Of a DNA stretch of 64,000 nucleotides, positions 27,801-39,224 are shown piece after piece. The first letter of the stretch is position 1, and every line of letters starts with the position of its first letter. The DNA comes from Adineta vaga (taxonomy: Eukaryota; Rotifera). Where the stretch lies: the NCBI GenBank assembly GCA_021613535.1, contig CP075494.1, positions 9,114,001 to 9,178,000 on the forward strand, in the 5' to 3' direction. The notes under the pieces were generated by a model. That model was not told where the DNA came from. It saw nothing but the letters and a program-made list of their open reading frames with translations, and searched no databases. A program made the translations under genes and the position numbers.

Positions 27801-28976
27801 GCCATCATCCGATGAGAAAAATAATTTGATATCTTATTAACTAATACAAGTCTTACTCAGCAAATATCGATCTTGATTATGACAATAAAAGAGAAAAACG
27901 TCGAAAAGTGAGAAAGAAACTCAACATTAGTATAATCATGTTCTTCAGATGACCTAGATAAAATAACCGGATAAAAGTGCGTGGTTAATTCAATAGAAGC
28001 ATTTATATCTGACGCTAGATTTAATTAAAGCAGATGTTATTATACATGTTTAAGTCTGAAATTTTGACACGAGATGTATATTTAGTTAAATGTTTTGAAA
28101 TTAAAAACGGATTAACCCAATGATGATTTAATGTGACGAACAAAAATGTTCTCAAAGAATAAAAGAAGCAAACCAAATCGAACTGTTCACCTTCAGTTAG
28201 AAGAAATTATTAATTTTTTTTCGTCAAAGTATTCTTTTTGAAGGTTATCGGGTAAACTATCTCATGTTTGTTTATCCTTGAGGATCTCCATTTACATAAG
28301 AATAACCTCGAACAAGAGTAGACTCGTTGTCTATGAAAATCTATGACCTTGCTATTGATAAAATTCTAGTTCCACCGTCAATTCGTGCTGAATCAACGTT
28401 AATCTTAGTACAATTGGTAAAACAGTTGAATTACGTTGTTCAGCTATCGTTCCATTTGATACGACAATCTATTGGAAACGTTTGGACAATTCAACTCTAT
28501 CAAAATCCGCTACGCAACAACAACAAACACATAATGACGTGACACAAACAAGTTTATATCTAACAGAACTTGAATTGCGTGATTTTGGATTTTATGCCTG
28601 TGTTGCAGAATCTCGAGCCGGACAAAATCATGCAAGTATTGAATTACGAGGTAATTGATTCATTTGTTGATTTGTTTAAAACAAAATTTTCTATTTTTTT
28701 ACAGAACATCATCGTTCATCGACGTCACAACTAAAAGAAACAATTGAAATAACAACATCACGTATGCAAATACTCAAACGGAATAAAGGTAAAGGATATT
28801 TTATTCATGCCAAACAATCAACAAAACACACACACACACATTTACTTATGATTTCTTTTGTTTCTTTTTTAGTTTCTGAGCAGACAACACTTCCTATTAA
28901 AGTTAATTGTGCAACATCATTATTCATCTCTTTATTTGACTTGTTTTGTATGATCTTAGTCTTTAATCTTACTTAG
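18870..28976 (+). CDS. Three-Ig-domain, probably GPI-anchored cell-surface protein (lachesin/IgLON-like)
   Basis: Likely cell-adhesion protein. Exons: 18870-18936 (signal peptide MLWTHFISLLFFIKTSSLQ), 19861-20205 (V-type Ig1: RLTCVF, LIWIRQS, ADEGPYACEV), 23405-23701 (Ig2: ITLECYARG, SWFRLSG, SGHYECRASN), Ig3 exon ending at 28650 (VELRCSA, IYWKRLD, FGFYACVAES), 28705-28788 (linker) and 28873-28976. The last exon ends in a hydrophobic stretch (LFISLFDLFCMILVFNLT) directly before the stop, as in GPI-attachment signals. Exon junctions are phase 1-1, the classic Ig pattern. The Ig3 start is problematic: the best-looking acceptor (28369) gives FPPSIRAES but runs out of frame before VELRC; an acceptor at 28425 restores phase and gives a closed 373-residue model. 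Two intronless genes lie inside introns 2 and 3. Family placement is by domain count and anchor, not by a close match. Confidence 0.72.
18937..19860 (+). other. Intron 1 of the three-Ig gene
   Basis: 924 nt, AT-rich, with a CA-rich stretch near 19115-19135. No further exon or gene recognised. Confidence 0.5.
21197..22150 (+). CDS. Uncharacterised multi-pass membrane protein, intronless, nested in an intron
   Basis: Single open frame of 317 residues within intron 2 (20206-23404) of the three-Ig gene, same strand. I do not recognise the family. About seven or eight hydrophobic segments are visible, at roughly residues 35-58 (FFLIATVFLPIFAQIAYIF), 70-90, 95-117, 125-147, 167-187, 195-208, 215-240 and 245-272. 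The C-terminal tail is basic and hydrophilic (SRKRQTKNKHRQ). An internal start at MMHRIDSEEYLSVSNRANDR (about 21244) would remove the first 16 residues and may be the real one. Lack of introns contrasts with its neighbours and fits a retrocopy or a lineage-specific gene. A few similar multi-pass families (LtrA-like) came to mind but no signature motif supports them. Confidence 0.7.
   Translation: MKVYTYIVELYLLQSLMMHRIDSEEYLSVSNRANDRFFLIATVFLPIFAQIAYIFDVFYYHSNSKTNSGYEGLLSSILSVFAYLQYCVPIQSRMIRFFYHLFIWLLTEIGTLGHLISYANRDDKFHVVLYSIWGIIDSIYFGCLIYCRVFPKVHHLRVHMAIEQRHLFHFISRLEIILAIFIPVFFDTRLITLTKDNIAFYILFDFFAEYYHRFQGLAIKATLYTFVITVTASVATEWIHIAKREIKYEIASLICELTAACLCYSLIVMQFFPQNFISRKRQTKNKHRQTVSSILSHQTFHSRQSNEIVLEKNVCYF
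25020..25275. promoter_or_regulatory. GA/CT-rich putative promoter of the nested TGF-beta-type gene
   Basis: A (GA)n run (about 25043-25066) is followed by a dense C/T-rich stretch with CTCT repeats up to about 25260, some 240 nt before the ligand's start codon. Similar GA/CT tracts precede beta-tubulin, so this may be a promoter class in this genome. That is inference. Confidence 0.4.
25510..27045 (+). CDS. TGF-beta superfamily ligand precursor, intronless, nested in an intron
   Basis: Secreted growth factor precursor of 511 residues. Signal peptide MASWFITLNILLLISTPFLQ, a long pro-region, then a basic processing area (NRATRGIRKAR, about residues 356-366) with RxxR-type sites. The mature part carries nine cysteines, as in the TGF-beta/activin/myostatin branch: CDPKSPCCRRSLTID, GECIGVCG (the knot C-X-G-X-C), SHCCSYS and VEECRCG at the end. 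GLELMYTTTNG and RKYIPGIIVEE match the second finger. Between the knot motif and the CC pair lies an unusually long Asn/His-rich insert (about 50 residues). The pro-region has a poly-Ser run (PSSSSSSPLRSS). The gene sits in intron 3 (23702 onward) of the three-Ig gene on the same strand. Exact subfamily (myostatin-, maverick- or activin-like) is not resolved. Confidence 0.88.
   Translation: MASWFITLNILLLISTPFLQARFRINLKRRYPMSTKPFVPPPLPMDDNSYHASDGDDSLIESSLITTTARPKNRASEEQVQQFTRLIYDRLNLKEPPNVTVHAQDGTGIPPSIVKQLEQHHMHHKEEDNLSSQQKYRDENQPTTERAILPGDFIPNHACQRQLAIKFNLNKETATNIDCFRFTKSPMESKSLPTNQIITQLRIYVKKNYFHFNNELKHITPDMFRIYQVFRPTSNDTSPHPFRSLTGTIHLSISQVKQLNDKWFELTIDPDHEQISIEQIYKQFIMPLYGLAINHELQPSSSSSSPLRSSYYRRYYTKKSFDGFFGSNENEDDGNDSTQQLPYMLVEYGEIVPGSGNRATRGIRKARPEATCDPKSPCCRRSLTIDLDQGNNALNFVIYPRKIDIGECIGVCGTSGSSLKFIDVKNAQQNNEQNAAHNLLLLHHNGFHHYKNTTTTHERKADQQSSHCCSYSRTGGLELMYTTTNGGPIIRKYIPGIIVEECRCGLPATIQ
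27046..28369 (+). other. Rest of intron 3 / ligand 3' region
   Basis: Holds a (GTC)n run at about 27088-27103, C/T-rich sequence near 27195-27225, and a (CAT)n run near 27592-27607. No exon recognised before the Ig3 exon. Confidence 0.45.
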
Positions 28977-31565
28977 ATATTCAGTTTTCTTTTCTATTAG
29001 AATATATATATATATATATAAATACAAGTAGAATTTACATGTATGTTTAGTCAGGCAAAATCTTTCTCATATAATACATTGCAATTCTTATTGTTGTCTT
29101 CTTTTCTTCCTCATTTCCAGGAAAAATTCAGAAACAAGAATACTATTAAAGCATAATTTTATTTTACATCGCTGAATCGATTTCTATTCAAATGAAACTA
29201 AATGGCATACGGGTCATATATTAAGCATAAACTTTATTAATATACGGATGATTTTATATGAGTTTGCAATTCTAATGTAATCTATGGAGGAAAAACGAGT
29301 TGTTAATATTACTTTTTACCAATAGAAATGCTATGTAAATAAGTTCTTGAGTATTATGTAAAAAAGAATTTGCATTAATGAATGAAGGCGGATGAAAATA
29401 ATAAACTTCGGGAAAAAGTACAACTGCATGTAATGCCCTTGAATTTATCACGCGACCCAATCTTCTTAGAAGCTCTATTTCTTTAACAATGCTCATATCA
29501 GTAATCTAAAAATATTTTTTCGATATTTATCAGTTGAATCTCATTCGTTCTTCGGAAATTAAAAAAATATCTGATTTCTTCATAAATGTACCGAGATAAT
29601 CTATAAATGATATGTAAAATTTTGCAGAAAAGAATAAGCACTTTTATTATTCGAAATTAGATTCATAAAATAAGATAATGTTTACCAAATATCACGCATA
29701 ATACATTATTCAATAATTTTTTTCATGAATTTCAGGACTTGATGGAAATTCTATCCGAGGATTATTCTAAATATCAAATTTCTAGTCAGACAACAGAAAA
29801 ATCATTGACTTTGCATTGTACCTATTGAATAAAAATCAAGCGAAGGATTGCTGATTTAAATAGAGCATGGTGGATGGTTATGTAAGATTTCCTAATCTTC
29901 ATGGATTTTGAACGTGAAAGTATTAGTTAAATCGGAAATGAAATTTCTATTCTCATTATCTAGAGAGATATTGAGTCGATTCATCCGTTTCTTTATCAAA
30001 GTGAAATCATTTGATCAAAAATACGGAAATGAAAATCACCAAAAATAATAATATCTCTGACGTCATTCGAAAGTACTTGTGTTTTCAGACGATAGTATTA
30101 ATTATCTTCCAAAAATAAAACGTCTTTTGTTCAATTTCATTCATTCATTTCTGAACAATGTATTATCTTAATTGAATCATATTGAGTCTAACTTATGAAA
30201 AAAACATTCTTTAGAAGATATAAATTAAAAATGAAACTCATTGTATTTTAAATAGATAACGTCATAAAGATCACGAGTATTTATTCAAAGTTATATGGTA
30301 TAATCATTGATTGAATTTAAATTAGGAAACTAAAAGAAATATATTTTTGGTTTTATTTAGACTCATAATATCATACTGATACAATCTGAACTAAAAACTA
30401 GACAATTTCCTTGTTTTATAAAACAAAACAGTATATTAATTCTTTTTTTGAAATCCAAAGATCATATTATAGAAATATTGTGATTAACTTTTTCGATATT
30501 TGATCTTTGTCTAACTTCAAAATGTATTATTAAATACATTTTTATTTCATCACGTTTTACGAACACGTTTGAGATGAAAGAGTAACATCTTACGATTATT
30601 TCGCTTTGAAATATTTTCAACACTAATTTTACAGTTAAACTTTTATAAGCTAGCTTTAAATGAAAGTATAGAATAGCAATGCAAAATTTTGACTACCAAA
30701 AGTAAAGATAGAAAAGTGTTTGTAATACTTCTATAAATAAAAAGAACAACAAATATGTTTCTTCAACTGTCAAGTCCATTGAAATATGTCAACAAAATAA
30801 AATTCCTTTATGACTACCAGTAACAGATATTACTTTTCATGATCAGACAAAATTATTTTTATCCCATATGATATTAATAGACATTTCTTATTTACTTTGA
30901 ATATTTGAATAATTACCAGTAGTTTTTATATATAATCATTTGATTTCTTATAATGCAAAGTATCACATACAGATCATCTAAATATAGTACATGATCATAA
31001 GTAGATACTACTGTACAAATACAAGCAATATTGCTAACTATTCTCATGATGCCGATCCACAAAAGATAACTTGTATATTTGAGGAAAAAACTATTCTTAT
31101 CGAAAACATATTTAGTAAAGAAATAACAACAGAGTATATGACTGAAACAAAAAATACTCATTTTTAGCATTCTTGAAATTTCAGTGAATATGTACAAGGT
31201 CTTCTGTAGTTGAATAGTCCATGAAAAGATATGTATGTTAAAAACGGCGATATATAAACGATATTTCTATAAAATGACATCTTGATAGAATACTTTGTAT
31301 ATTCACAGCAGACGAAAAATGCACATTACAATCTTGAGTATCTCGGCATATGTTTGCACTAATGATCGAGAGGCAAATATCTGTTAGAATTATATTTATA
31401 AATTCTTGATAATACCTTTTTTATTTGTCTTTAGTAAACACAAATATGCAGGATATGAATATGAATAACAACAACTAGAACAAAACTGTACAAAAAAAGC
31501 ACTGTTATTTGTAAAAGAGAAAAAGAAGCCCATTTTCTATATACATTGTTTTGGAAAACAAATTT
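28977..31565. other. Gene-poor AT-rich interval
   Basis: About 2.6 kb with no supported gene: the 3' flank of the three-Ig gene, then sequence without coding periodicity, then the 3' flank of CAMSAP. A (TA)n run lies near 29005-29020. The longest minus-strand frame (30913-31197) reads as hydrophobic AT-rich translation without flanking splice logic. Confidence 0.5.
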
Positions 31566-34500
31566 TTAATCAGAAGGAGCTGAAGGAGGAAGGGTGGTAG
31601 TTGCCGTTCGTTTTGAGGCCGCTGATTGTGGAGTCCAGTATTGATTCAACATCGTGACCGCATCACATTGAACACTGAAGGATTTTATCGGTACTTGAGT
31701 GAATTTTTTTGAACCATTATTATATTTATAGAAGTTTTCTACCATTGATTCCGTAATTTCACGTGGGCCTTGACCACATAAACGTTCAATCCGTGTTGGA
31801 ATATCTGATGTTGGCGTCGGTATAAATGTATAGATACCACGAAATTGCAAACGTGAATCGCGAAATAGAATAACGAAATGTTTAATCTTTTCTGTATTAC
31901 GTTCGATTTCTTCGCAAACTTGTTCACGAACACGATCATTAACACGACCGGCCAATATAGCTTGGGTCAAGGCATTGATAATAGTCTGTTTATTACTTTT
32001 ACCTGAAAGAGGTTTAGCTAATGGATAACGTGGTTCAGCTACTGGAATGGATGGAATTGAAGGTTCTGTTGTTGAACGTGCAGAGGGTCGAGGTAATGTA
32101 CGTGAATCAATTTTAACGCGTGGAGTTGACGGTTTAGTAGAGCGTAGATCATTCATTTGAATGAATGTGAATGGAGTATTGATAGTTTCGTTAAGGTTGG
32201 TAGTATTAAACATATCTACTGTTGAATTCCCATCAACTGGTGTACCAAATGTAGAAATTACTATTGGACCTAAGAAAACAAAATCAATTTAAAGATAAGA
32301 ACAGCTGATTTTTATTATATTATAATTCGTTTCTCTTCTTATTTTATTTATCCTTGAAGCATCATACTATGTAATCATGTTTCCTGTCTCATGCATCTAT
32401 ACAATATTCAATCAATCATTCGTTGATAAAGAATTAGATTATGTCCACTTTAGCTTAATGAAACAAGTTCAGTTTCATTGTAATTAGAACAAAAGATCTA
32501 TTCATAGTTGTTTCATATAAATAATGTATTTGAGTACAGTTTTGAAGCATTATTATCTACTCTATCGTGGATATGTTACTTGTTATCAATTAAGTAAAAG
32601 AGATAGTAAGAAATATATTTAGTGTAAACTTTCAAATTCTAGATAAATCAAAGTTATAATGGATTAGTTCATATCTCTCTTCTCTTAATCCGATGAAAGG
32701 TTATATCACTTCAATAGAATATTGATAATGTTGCCTTCAAGCAATATTAACGAATATTAGTCATATGAGAGACTATCTATACATTTTCATTACTACTTCA
32801 ATTATCTACTAACAATATGCATTCACCTTCTATAGATTATGTAGTAACTTAACAAAATGAATACGAATCAAATTACTTAACATAGAAATGACATATCAAA
32901 TGGAAGAAGGCGGAGACAAAAATTACGTAATAACTGTCAATGAAACAAATTTCATAGGCATAAGAAATCAAGAATTCCATTTGTAGAGATCATATTTCAC
33001 TAACTATTCGAAATAATTGAATCGGAAGATGTAAGTTAGTCTATCAACTAGAATTATTTCTTCATCGAAAACTGTTATGAATGGTACAGAAATGTAAAAA
33101 AAAAAGATCTTACCGGTTTGTCGTCTTTCAATTGGTGGTTTTGGAATTGTTGAACTCTTTGGTCTCATTTTAATGATAGGGTGTTCACCATTAGTATGAT
33201 CGTTACTATTCGATGATTGTCTGTCTTTTTTCATCAGATATTGCTTATAGATTTCATCACGTCTTTGTTCTCGTTCGATTTTCTTAGTAGATTCTTCATG
33301 ATCTTTTCTTCTTCGTTCATCATCACGTTTTAAATTTTCAATTTCTCTCATTTGTCGACGTCGTTCAGATGCCTCTAGTCGTTCTTGTTGTTTTTGAAGG
33401 ACTAATTCACGTTTACGTTCCATTTCAAGCGCCATCGATGCTGATGGATCATCGACATACTCAAGAACTAGACCATTTGTTCTGTCTGGTTTTTCACTTG
33501 TAGAAGGCTCTTCAGTTTGTTCACGTATTAACGAAGCCGATAATCGTCGAGGAAATGTCATTGATTTAGTTGAAAATGTCGGATTACGAGATACATTTCC
33601 ACCATTAGCATGAACTGCTTGATTATGTATTTCTTCCTGTTTTACAGATAGACTTGTTAAAACCTAATAATAAGAAAACGATCAATGTTGAGATTATGAG
33701 AAAATTTAATACATTTAAATTTATACAGAAACATGATTAATTATACGAGTTCATGAGATGGAAGATTAACAGATGAAATTAATAACAGACAGAAGACTTA
33801 TAACTGTGAACTCTCGAGAGAATAGATGGAAAAATTTTTTTCTTCAATACACTAATCCTTGAGGGAATATAGAGAAAAGGATGAAATCATATTTGTTTCT
33901 GTTTTCTTATTGTTATTTTAGATCAATTAAAACAACAAGAATTACGAACGAGAGTACATATCCTGCGGCAGTCATATAAAATAATATGACATTTATTTTC
34001 GACAAACAGAACCTTTCAAGTCAAGATATATGGAATTGAATGAACTCTAAGCAATACGACCCTTATATCTTACTAACAAATATTTCTGTAAGAATGTTAC
34101 TGATCATAAATTATTACTACAGATGAACTATAACAATTGATATAATCATTACTTGCTGCAATTCACCAATATTTGAATTAAGTTGTTCAATTCGATGACT
34201 TTCATCATTTCGATTTTCTTCAACAATAGTAGCTGGTGTTGTTTCCAAATATTTCTGTTTTAATATCTCAAGTGTATTTAAAAAATCATCACGTGTCATT
34301 GGCTTTGATAGATCTATAATTGATGTGTCTTCTTTTTTCGATTCGACTAGAGTCGGTTGTTGTTGTTGTTGTAATGAAGGTGTATTTGCTTGTGAACGAA
34401 ATTCAGATGTTGTTTGAGATTTTCGAATTTGATTATTACTGTTATTGTTCGATTGTGGCGAAGATAAGAATTCACTTGCTAAAGCTGATGTATTTCGTGT

Positions 34501-36169
34501 TTTTTGTTGTAATAATTGTTTAAATGCTTCTTGACTGATTGTTTGACGTTTATTATCGCGCATCGATTCTAGACGTTGTTTATCACGCTCAATCGAACGT
34601 TTTTTCATTTCTAGTTGCATTTTAACAGCAAGATATTCACTTGTTAATTGATGATCATCAACAGGAGTCGTTCCAATCGTACGAGTAGTATTCATTGGAG
34701 TTGTTTGGTTTGATAATGCTTGTCGTTGCCATGTTGTTGTTGTGGACATAAAAGTAGTCTTTTTTGGAGATGTATTCGTAATTGTAGATGAAGATACAGA
34801 ATTTTTTAAACTACTTTTTATCGGAGCAATCTAAACAAAAGAAAGTTCAATAGCTTTGATCTTTTGTACTGTTTTATTTTTAGATTCAATAAAGAAATCC
34901 TTCAAAATTTACTATCAATTAAATCTATATACCTATGGCTGCTTATATCAAGGCTTCACTTCATTACTACTAGACAGTTTTGCTTGTTATTAACAAATGA
35001 ATGAAATTCTGGAAATCATTATATACTGTTTCTTTAACAATGACCTTTGAGATGAGCTAAATCTTTCTTAATCGTTTGAACGGGTTGATTCAAGATGATG
35101 ATGAAGGTTTTCCTATTAATCCTCTTTTGTCTTATTTCCTTACCGTTTGTCTCTCGTGATTCGTGCTTGCTTGTAAAACTCCACCGGTAGATATTTGCTC
35201 ATGATTATCATTATTTAAAATAAAGAATTCATTTATATCATCCTCATTATCATCACCATTGATCGAATATGTTTGATTCGATTTAATTGTACATAGATTT
35301 TCTTCATCTTCATTATCATCAATATTAATTGGAGAATGTTTTTTATCGAAATTTTCTTCAATTTCATATAAAACAAATAAATCCACTAACATTGCTTGAA
35401 GATTTATATCAGGAATGAGATTTTCACGAAGATTTCTTACTGTAAATGGAAATATATTTGTCATTTTACTTCCATGATAATGATTAAGATAATTTCTTAA
35501 TGAATTTAAATCATTTTTGATTTGATATTCTTTATCATAATAAGACATAAGAGCATGTAAACATGTTCCATCAATTAAAGCCGTACGTAAATCAATAACT
35601 GGTGGAATACGTTGTGACAATTGAGTCGCCATATATTCACATATACCATTTAACCAGATAATTAAAAGAGATTCAATATTTAAATGTGTAGATTTATTTA
35701 ATACAGATAAAACATTTTGTAATTGAAGATGTTCGAAACGTTGACAAAGAAGATCTTTATCGAGAACACATTGAAAATAAACTTTCATTAAATTATCAAT
35801 AAGTTCAAGATGAACATGAGCATTTAATGGATCATCTTGTTTTAAAAGATCAATATCAACAATGATATTTCGTATATAAAAATAATGAATTAAATCTTCA
35901 TAGGTTATTAATTGATCTTGTTGATTTGTAATATATTGAAATGCACGTATGTATAAATCACCTGATAATAAAACAAGAGCGATATCAGGTGAAAGAAATC
36001 GTTCGTTATTTTCATTTTGAAAGAAATGTTCACTTGGTAAATAATCGGGAATGGTACCATGAGGATATGCTTTACTAATTAACCAACGTAATGAACAACT
36101 CAGACGAGATTCATTTTCATCTTCATCATCACTGAAGATATCACACGGTTCATTATTAATCGATTGCAT
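31566..36169 (-). CDS. CAMSAP/Patronin microtubule minus-end binding protein
   Basis: Binds and stabilises free microtubule minus ends. Minus-strand exons 36169-35144, 34830-34153, 33663-33114 and 32269-31566 join in frame to 985 residues. The N-terminal exon carries the CAMSAP-type calponin-homology region (SLRWLISKAYP through VIDLRTALIDGTCLHALMSYY and NLRENLIPDINLQAMLVDLF). Exon 2 is low-complexity with short coiled coils (MKKRSIERDKQRLESMRD). Exon 3 has the charged coiled coil (RRQMREIENLKRDDERRRKD) followed by KQYLMKKDRQ. The last exon holds the CKK domain (PLSGKSNKQTIINALTQAIL, HFVILFRDSRLQFRGIYTF, FYKYNNGSKKFTQVPIKSFS). This order defines the family. It is shorter than vertebrate CAMSAPs (about 1,250-1,600) because the linkers are short. 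It is divergent from the Cdt1-like gene. Confidence 0.95.
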
Positions 36170-37646
36170 TTTGTTTTCGAAAATGAATAATCATTAAGCG
36201 ATTGATTTGTTTCTCGCTCCTTAGATGCGTGGTCTGGCAACATAAAGCATAAAAATATATACGAATCAGTGCTTTTATGCATTTTTACCAGCGACATCTG
36301 CTTGTGTTTTCGAAGGTCAAAATATTGATTTTCTTTCAAAAATTTGCACTTAAGTATGTGATTGAAAAGAATTGATGTTTTATTTTTGTTTAAAATGCGT
36401 ATTATAGGAAAGATGGCGGTATAGGATTGTGTGTTACGAAGTAAACAGCAGGTGTACAAAACAAAAATCTAATGTAATGAGCATCTGTGACCAATGGTGC
36501 ACCCTAGGAATTTAAGGCAGGAGGCTACAGTATGTCGATGAAATGAACGTCTGTATCTGTACTGTCTATGATGACTTAATATGAAAATGTGCAATTATTG
36601 ACCTCTCTTTTTTTCTCTTGTATAATATACTAGAGATGTTAGTGATCTGAAAGTTGAATCTGTGTATGCAAAGTAAATTTTATGTCATTAGAAATATGAG
36701 TTACTTCTATGAAGAATTTGAATAATGGCAGAGTCATTAGAGAAACTAATCATTCATCAAAAGATATAACGATATTCATTTTATCTTCACTGTACGAAGT
36801 ACAGAATAAAGAAAACTTTATTTTTTAGAACATAATATTTCTTTGGGATAAAAGTCAAAAGTTATGTCGATACACTACAGTTGACAGATGTTGCATTTGT
36901 ATATATATGTGTATAGAGCGAGAGAGCGAGTGATGACCTTGTAAGAGCGTCATCTCAATTGAATAAACATTTTTGATATACGATGTTTTTATAAGGATAA
37001 TCTAATTTAGTTTTCCGTTCCATGACATACATTGTATTGAATGAAATTACTGATTGTGGAAAATGTTGAGAAAAGATTTACATAAAGTGAGCAGTACATG
37101 AGATTTCACTAATGATTTGTTAATAAACTTATCGCAAACAATGAGCAATACCAAATCAGTTTCATAAGCTAATAACTATTTATTTTTTTACAAAGTGTAT
37201 TTATTCTGAGCAGATGTACTACATATTTCCAATGCTAGTTATAATTGTCGAAAGAGGTCTATAATGTATTTTATTTAATATACTATCAGGGAAAGGGACA
37301 AATAGTCAGTTATTTGTTCATATGAATTCATTCGTTCGTTCGTTTGTCTTTGTGCAAGGTACGAAAACATCGTATTATTTCATGATTGCATGATTGGTTC
37401 TAGAAATCGTCATCATAAGCGACATTTCATTGAATTTCTCAATCATCAACTATTTCTCAAAGGAAATTGTTTTTATATTTAAAAAAATATGTTGCCGACG
37501 AATGACAAAATAGAGAGTATAAATTTTTCTTTTCCTGTATAAACGAAATTCCATTGGTGATTAATTTCGATCAATGATGATCCATGTCTTTGTGTGTAGA
37601 TATATATTGTTTGAACGTTCATTACATCTTTGTTGAAGAAAAAGGA
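36170..37646. promoter_or_regulatory. Divergent intergenic region, CAMSAP / Cdt1-like
   Basis: Nearly 1.5 kb, AT-rich, between two divergently transcribed genes; presumably contains both promoters. No coding exon or recognised motif beyond short GA runs (36917-36931). Confidence 0.35.
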
Positions 37647-38989
37647 ATGGCTCAAGCTTGTTTAACTCAATATTTTACGCCGAAACGATCAAGACATTCT
37701 TCAACCATTCTCGCTAATGGTGATTCAATTAAATCACAAAAACGAAAATTAAAACTCGAAGATGAAAATAATGAAAATGTTTGTTCATCATCAAGCAAAA
37801 AACGACGAATTAGTAAAATAAAGCAATTCTATCAAACATTAGATTATTTTCTCTATATTTTTTAGGTCCATCAAAACCAACTGATGGTTATTTACAGGGT
37901 TGTGATTTAGATCAAATTGATAAATGTATGTAATGATGAAATAAATAACATCGAACTTCAATATTTCCTTTGTATTTATAGTACCATTATCAAGAAAAAA
38001 TCGTAATGATGATGCGAAAGATGAGAAAAAAGTGAAAACATTCGAACGACAGAAACAATGTGTAACTAAAGTAGCCGATATCAATGAATTAAGAAAACAT
38101 CTAAAAGCTGTTCGAACTCATATTGATGAAGTTAAACAGCAACGACAGACGGCGACAACGCCATTAAATGAAAATGAAAATCAGATTAAGTAAGTGACTA
38201 ATTTTGCTAAATGCCATATGTTATTTATTTCCATTCGTTTAGAACAAAGTTCATTCCGGCTCATGAACGTTTTGCTCATCTTCTTGCTGAAAAACCTTCA
38301 ATAAATGAATCATCATCTACACCGATTAAAAATATTGCTTCACCTGCCGATATTCGTCGATATGTTCAAGTGACTGAAAATGAACGAGTATGTTCTCATA
38401 TGATCCACAATAAACTAATTTTTTCTCTTGTTAGTTAAAAAAAGTTTTAGCTAAAGTTGAACCATCAGTTGTTGAATCGTTACCAACTACACCATCGAAA
38501 CGTATTACTGGTGTCAGTAATCGTCTACTTGAACAAATACGTTTAAAAGAAGAATCACGTACACAATTAATATCTCTTGAAAATACCGGTATTGTTCAAA
38601 ATGAAAAACAACGTTCGAAAACCTATGAAATGTTTCATCGCATGCGAGAATCAATCGAAATAATTGATCAATTGTTTACTACGGAACGTCAAGTTGCTTT
38701 AGAATATGATCGCATTCATCACAAACTTGTTGAATTACATTCTTGTCGATATAATGACGGTTTGATCAAATTTCATGATCGATTCAAATCTATTTCTTTT
38801 CTTTTCATTGTAGATCAAGCTAATGAAATGTTAGATTTCATTGTAAAATCGATGGAAGAATGTCGACCTGGTTATTTGATTTCATTAAAATTACGAAATA
38901 AACAATACATCAAAATGAATCGAACGAAACTAACAATGACTCAATTGAATGAATATCTTGATAAAAAGTTGATCGAATTCGGCGAATAA
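37647..38989 (+). CDS. Cdt1-like replication licensing factor lacking the central domain
   Basis: Cdt1 loads MCM2-7 at origins. Exons 37647-37812, 37866-37925, 37982-38189, 38243-38387, 38435-38744 and 38814-38989 close in frame to 354 residues. The N-terminus MAQACLTQYFTPKR is a PIP box (QxxLTxYF) with a basic residue after it, as in the CRL4-Cdt2 degron, though the usual TD is TQ. A KFIPAHERFAHLLAEKPS block matches the sequence that normally leads into the geminin-binding winged helix. That winged helix (about 170 residues) is absent: the next exons go straight to ASPADIRRYVQ and then to SNRLLEQIRLKEE, which matches the lead into the C-terminal MCM-binding winged helix (ANEMLDFIVKSMEECRPGYL, RNKQYIKMNRTKLT). 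Human Cdt1 is 546 residues. The start was chosen because the PIP box is N-terminal in the family. Confidence 0.82.
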
Positions 38990-39174
38990 TTGCTTCTATT
39001 TTGTTTCTCTATTCCCTCTCCCCCCATATTATATCTTGTTATTCTTGTAGAGAATATAGTTGAACTATTTTTTTTGTTTACTTTATTTTTCTTTTCTCTT
39101 TTGTAAATTGCTCATAACATGTTATATGTATGAAATACTTTGAAAAAAAACCAATGAATACTTTGTCTATGAAA

Positions 39175-39180
39175 AATAAA
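39175..39180 (+). terminator. Poly(A) signal AATAAA, Cdt1-like gene
   Basis: AATAAA about 190 nt after the stop and only 45 nt before the FKBP start codon, so the two genes are very tightly spaced. Confidence 0.5.
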
Positions 39181-39224
39181 ATTATTTTCTTGTTTATTGC
39201 AGATTGAATTCATTTCACAATACG

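Noticed and set aside
30913-31197. 94-residue minus-strand frame in the gene-poor interval
   Set aside because: Hydrophobic AT-rich translation, no splice partners, no recognisable motif.
36100-36459. Minus-strand frame extending upstream of the CAMSAP start
   Set aside because: It is in a different frame from the CH-domain exon and only overlaps its first codons.
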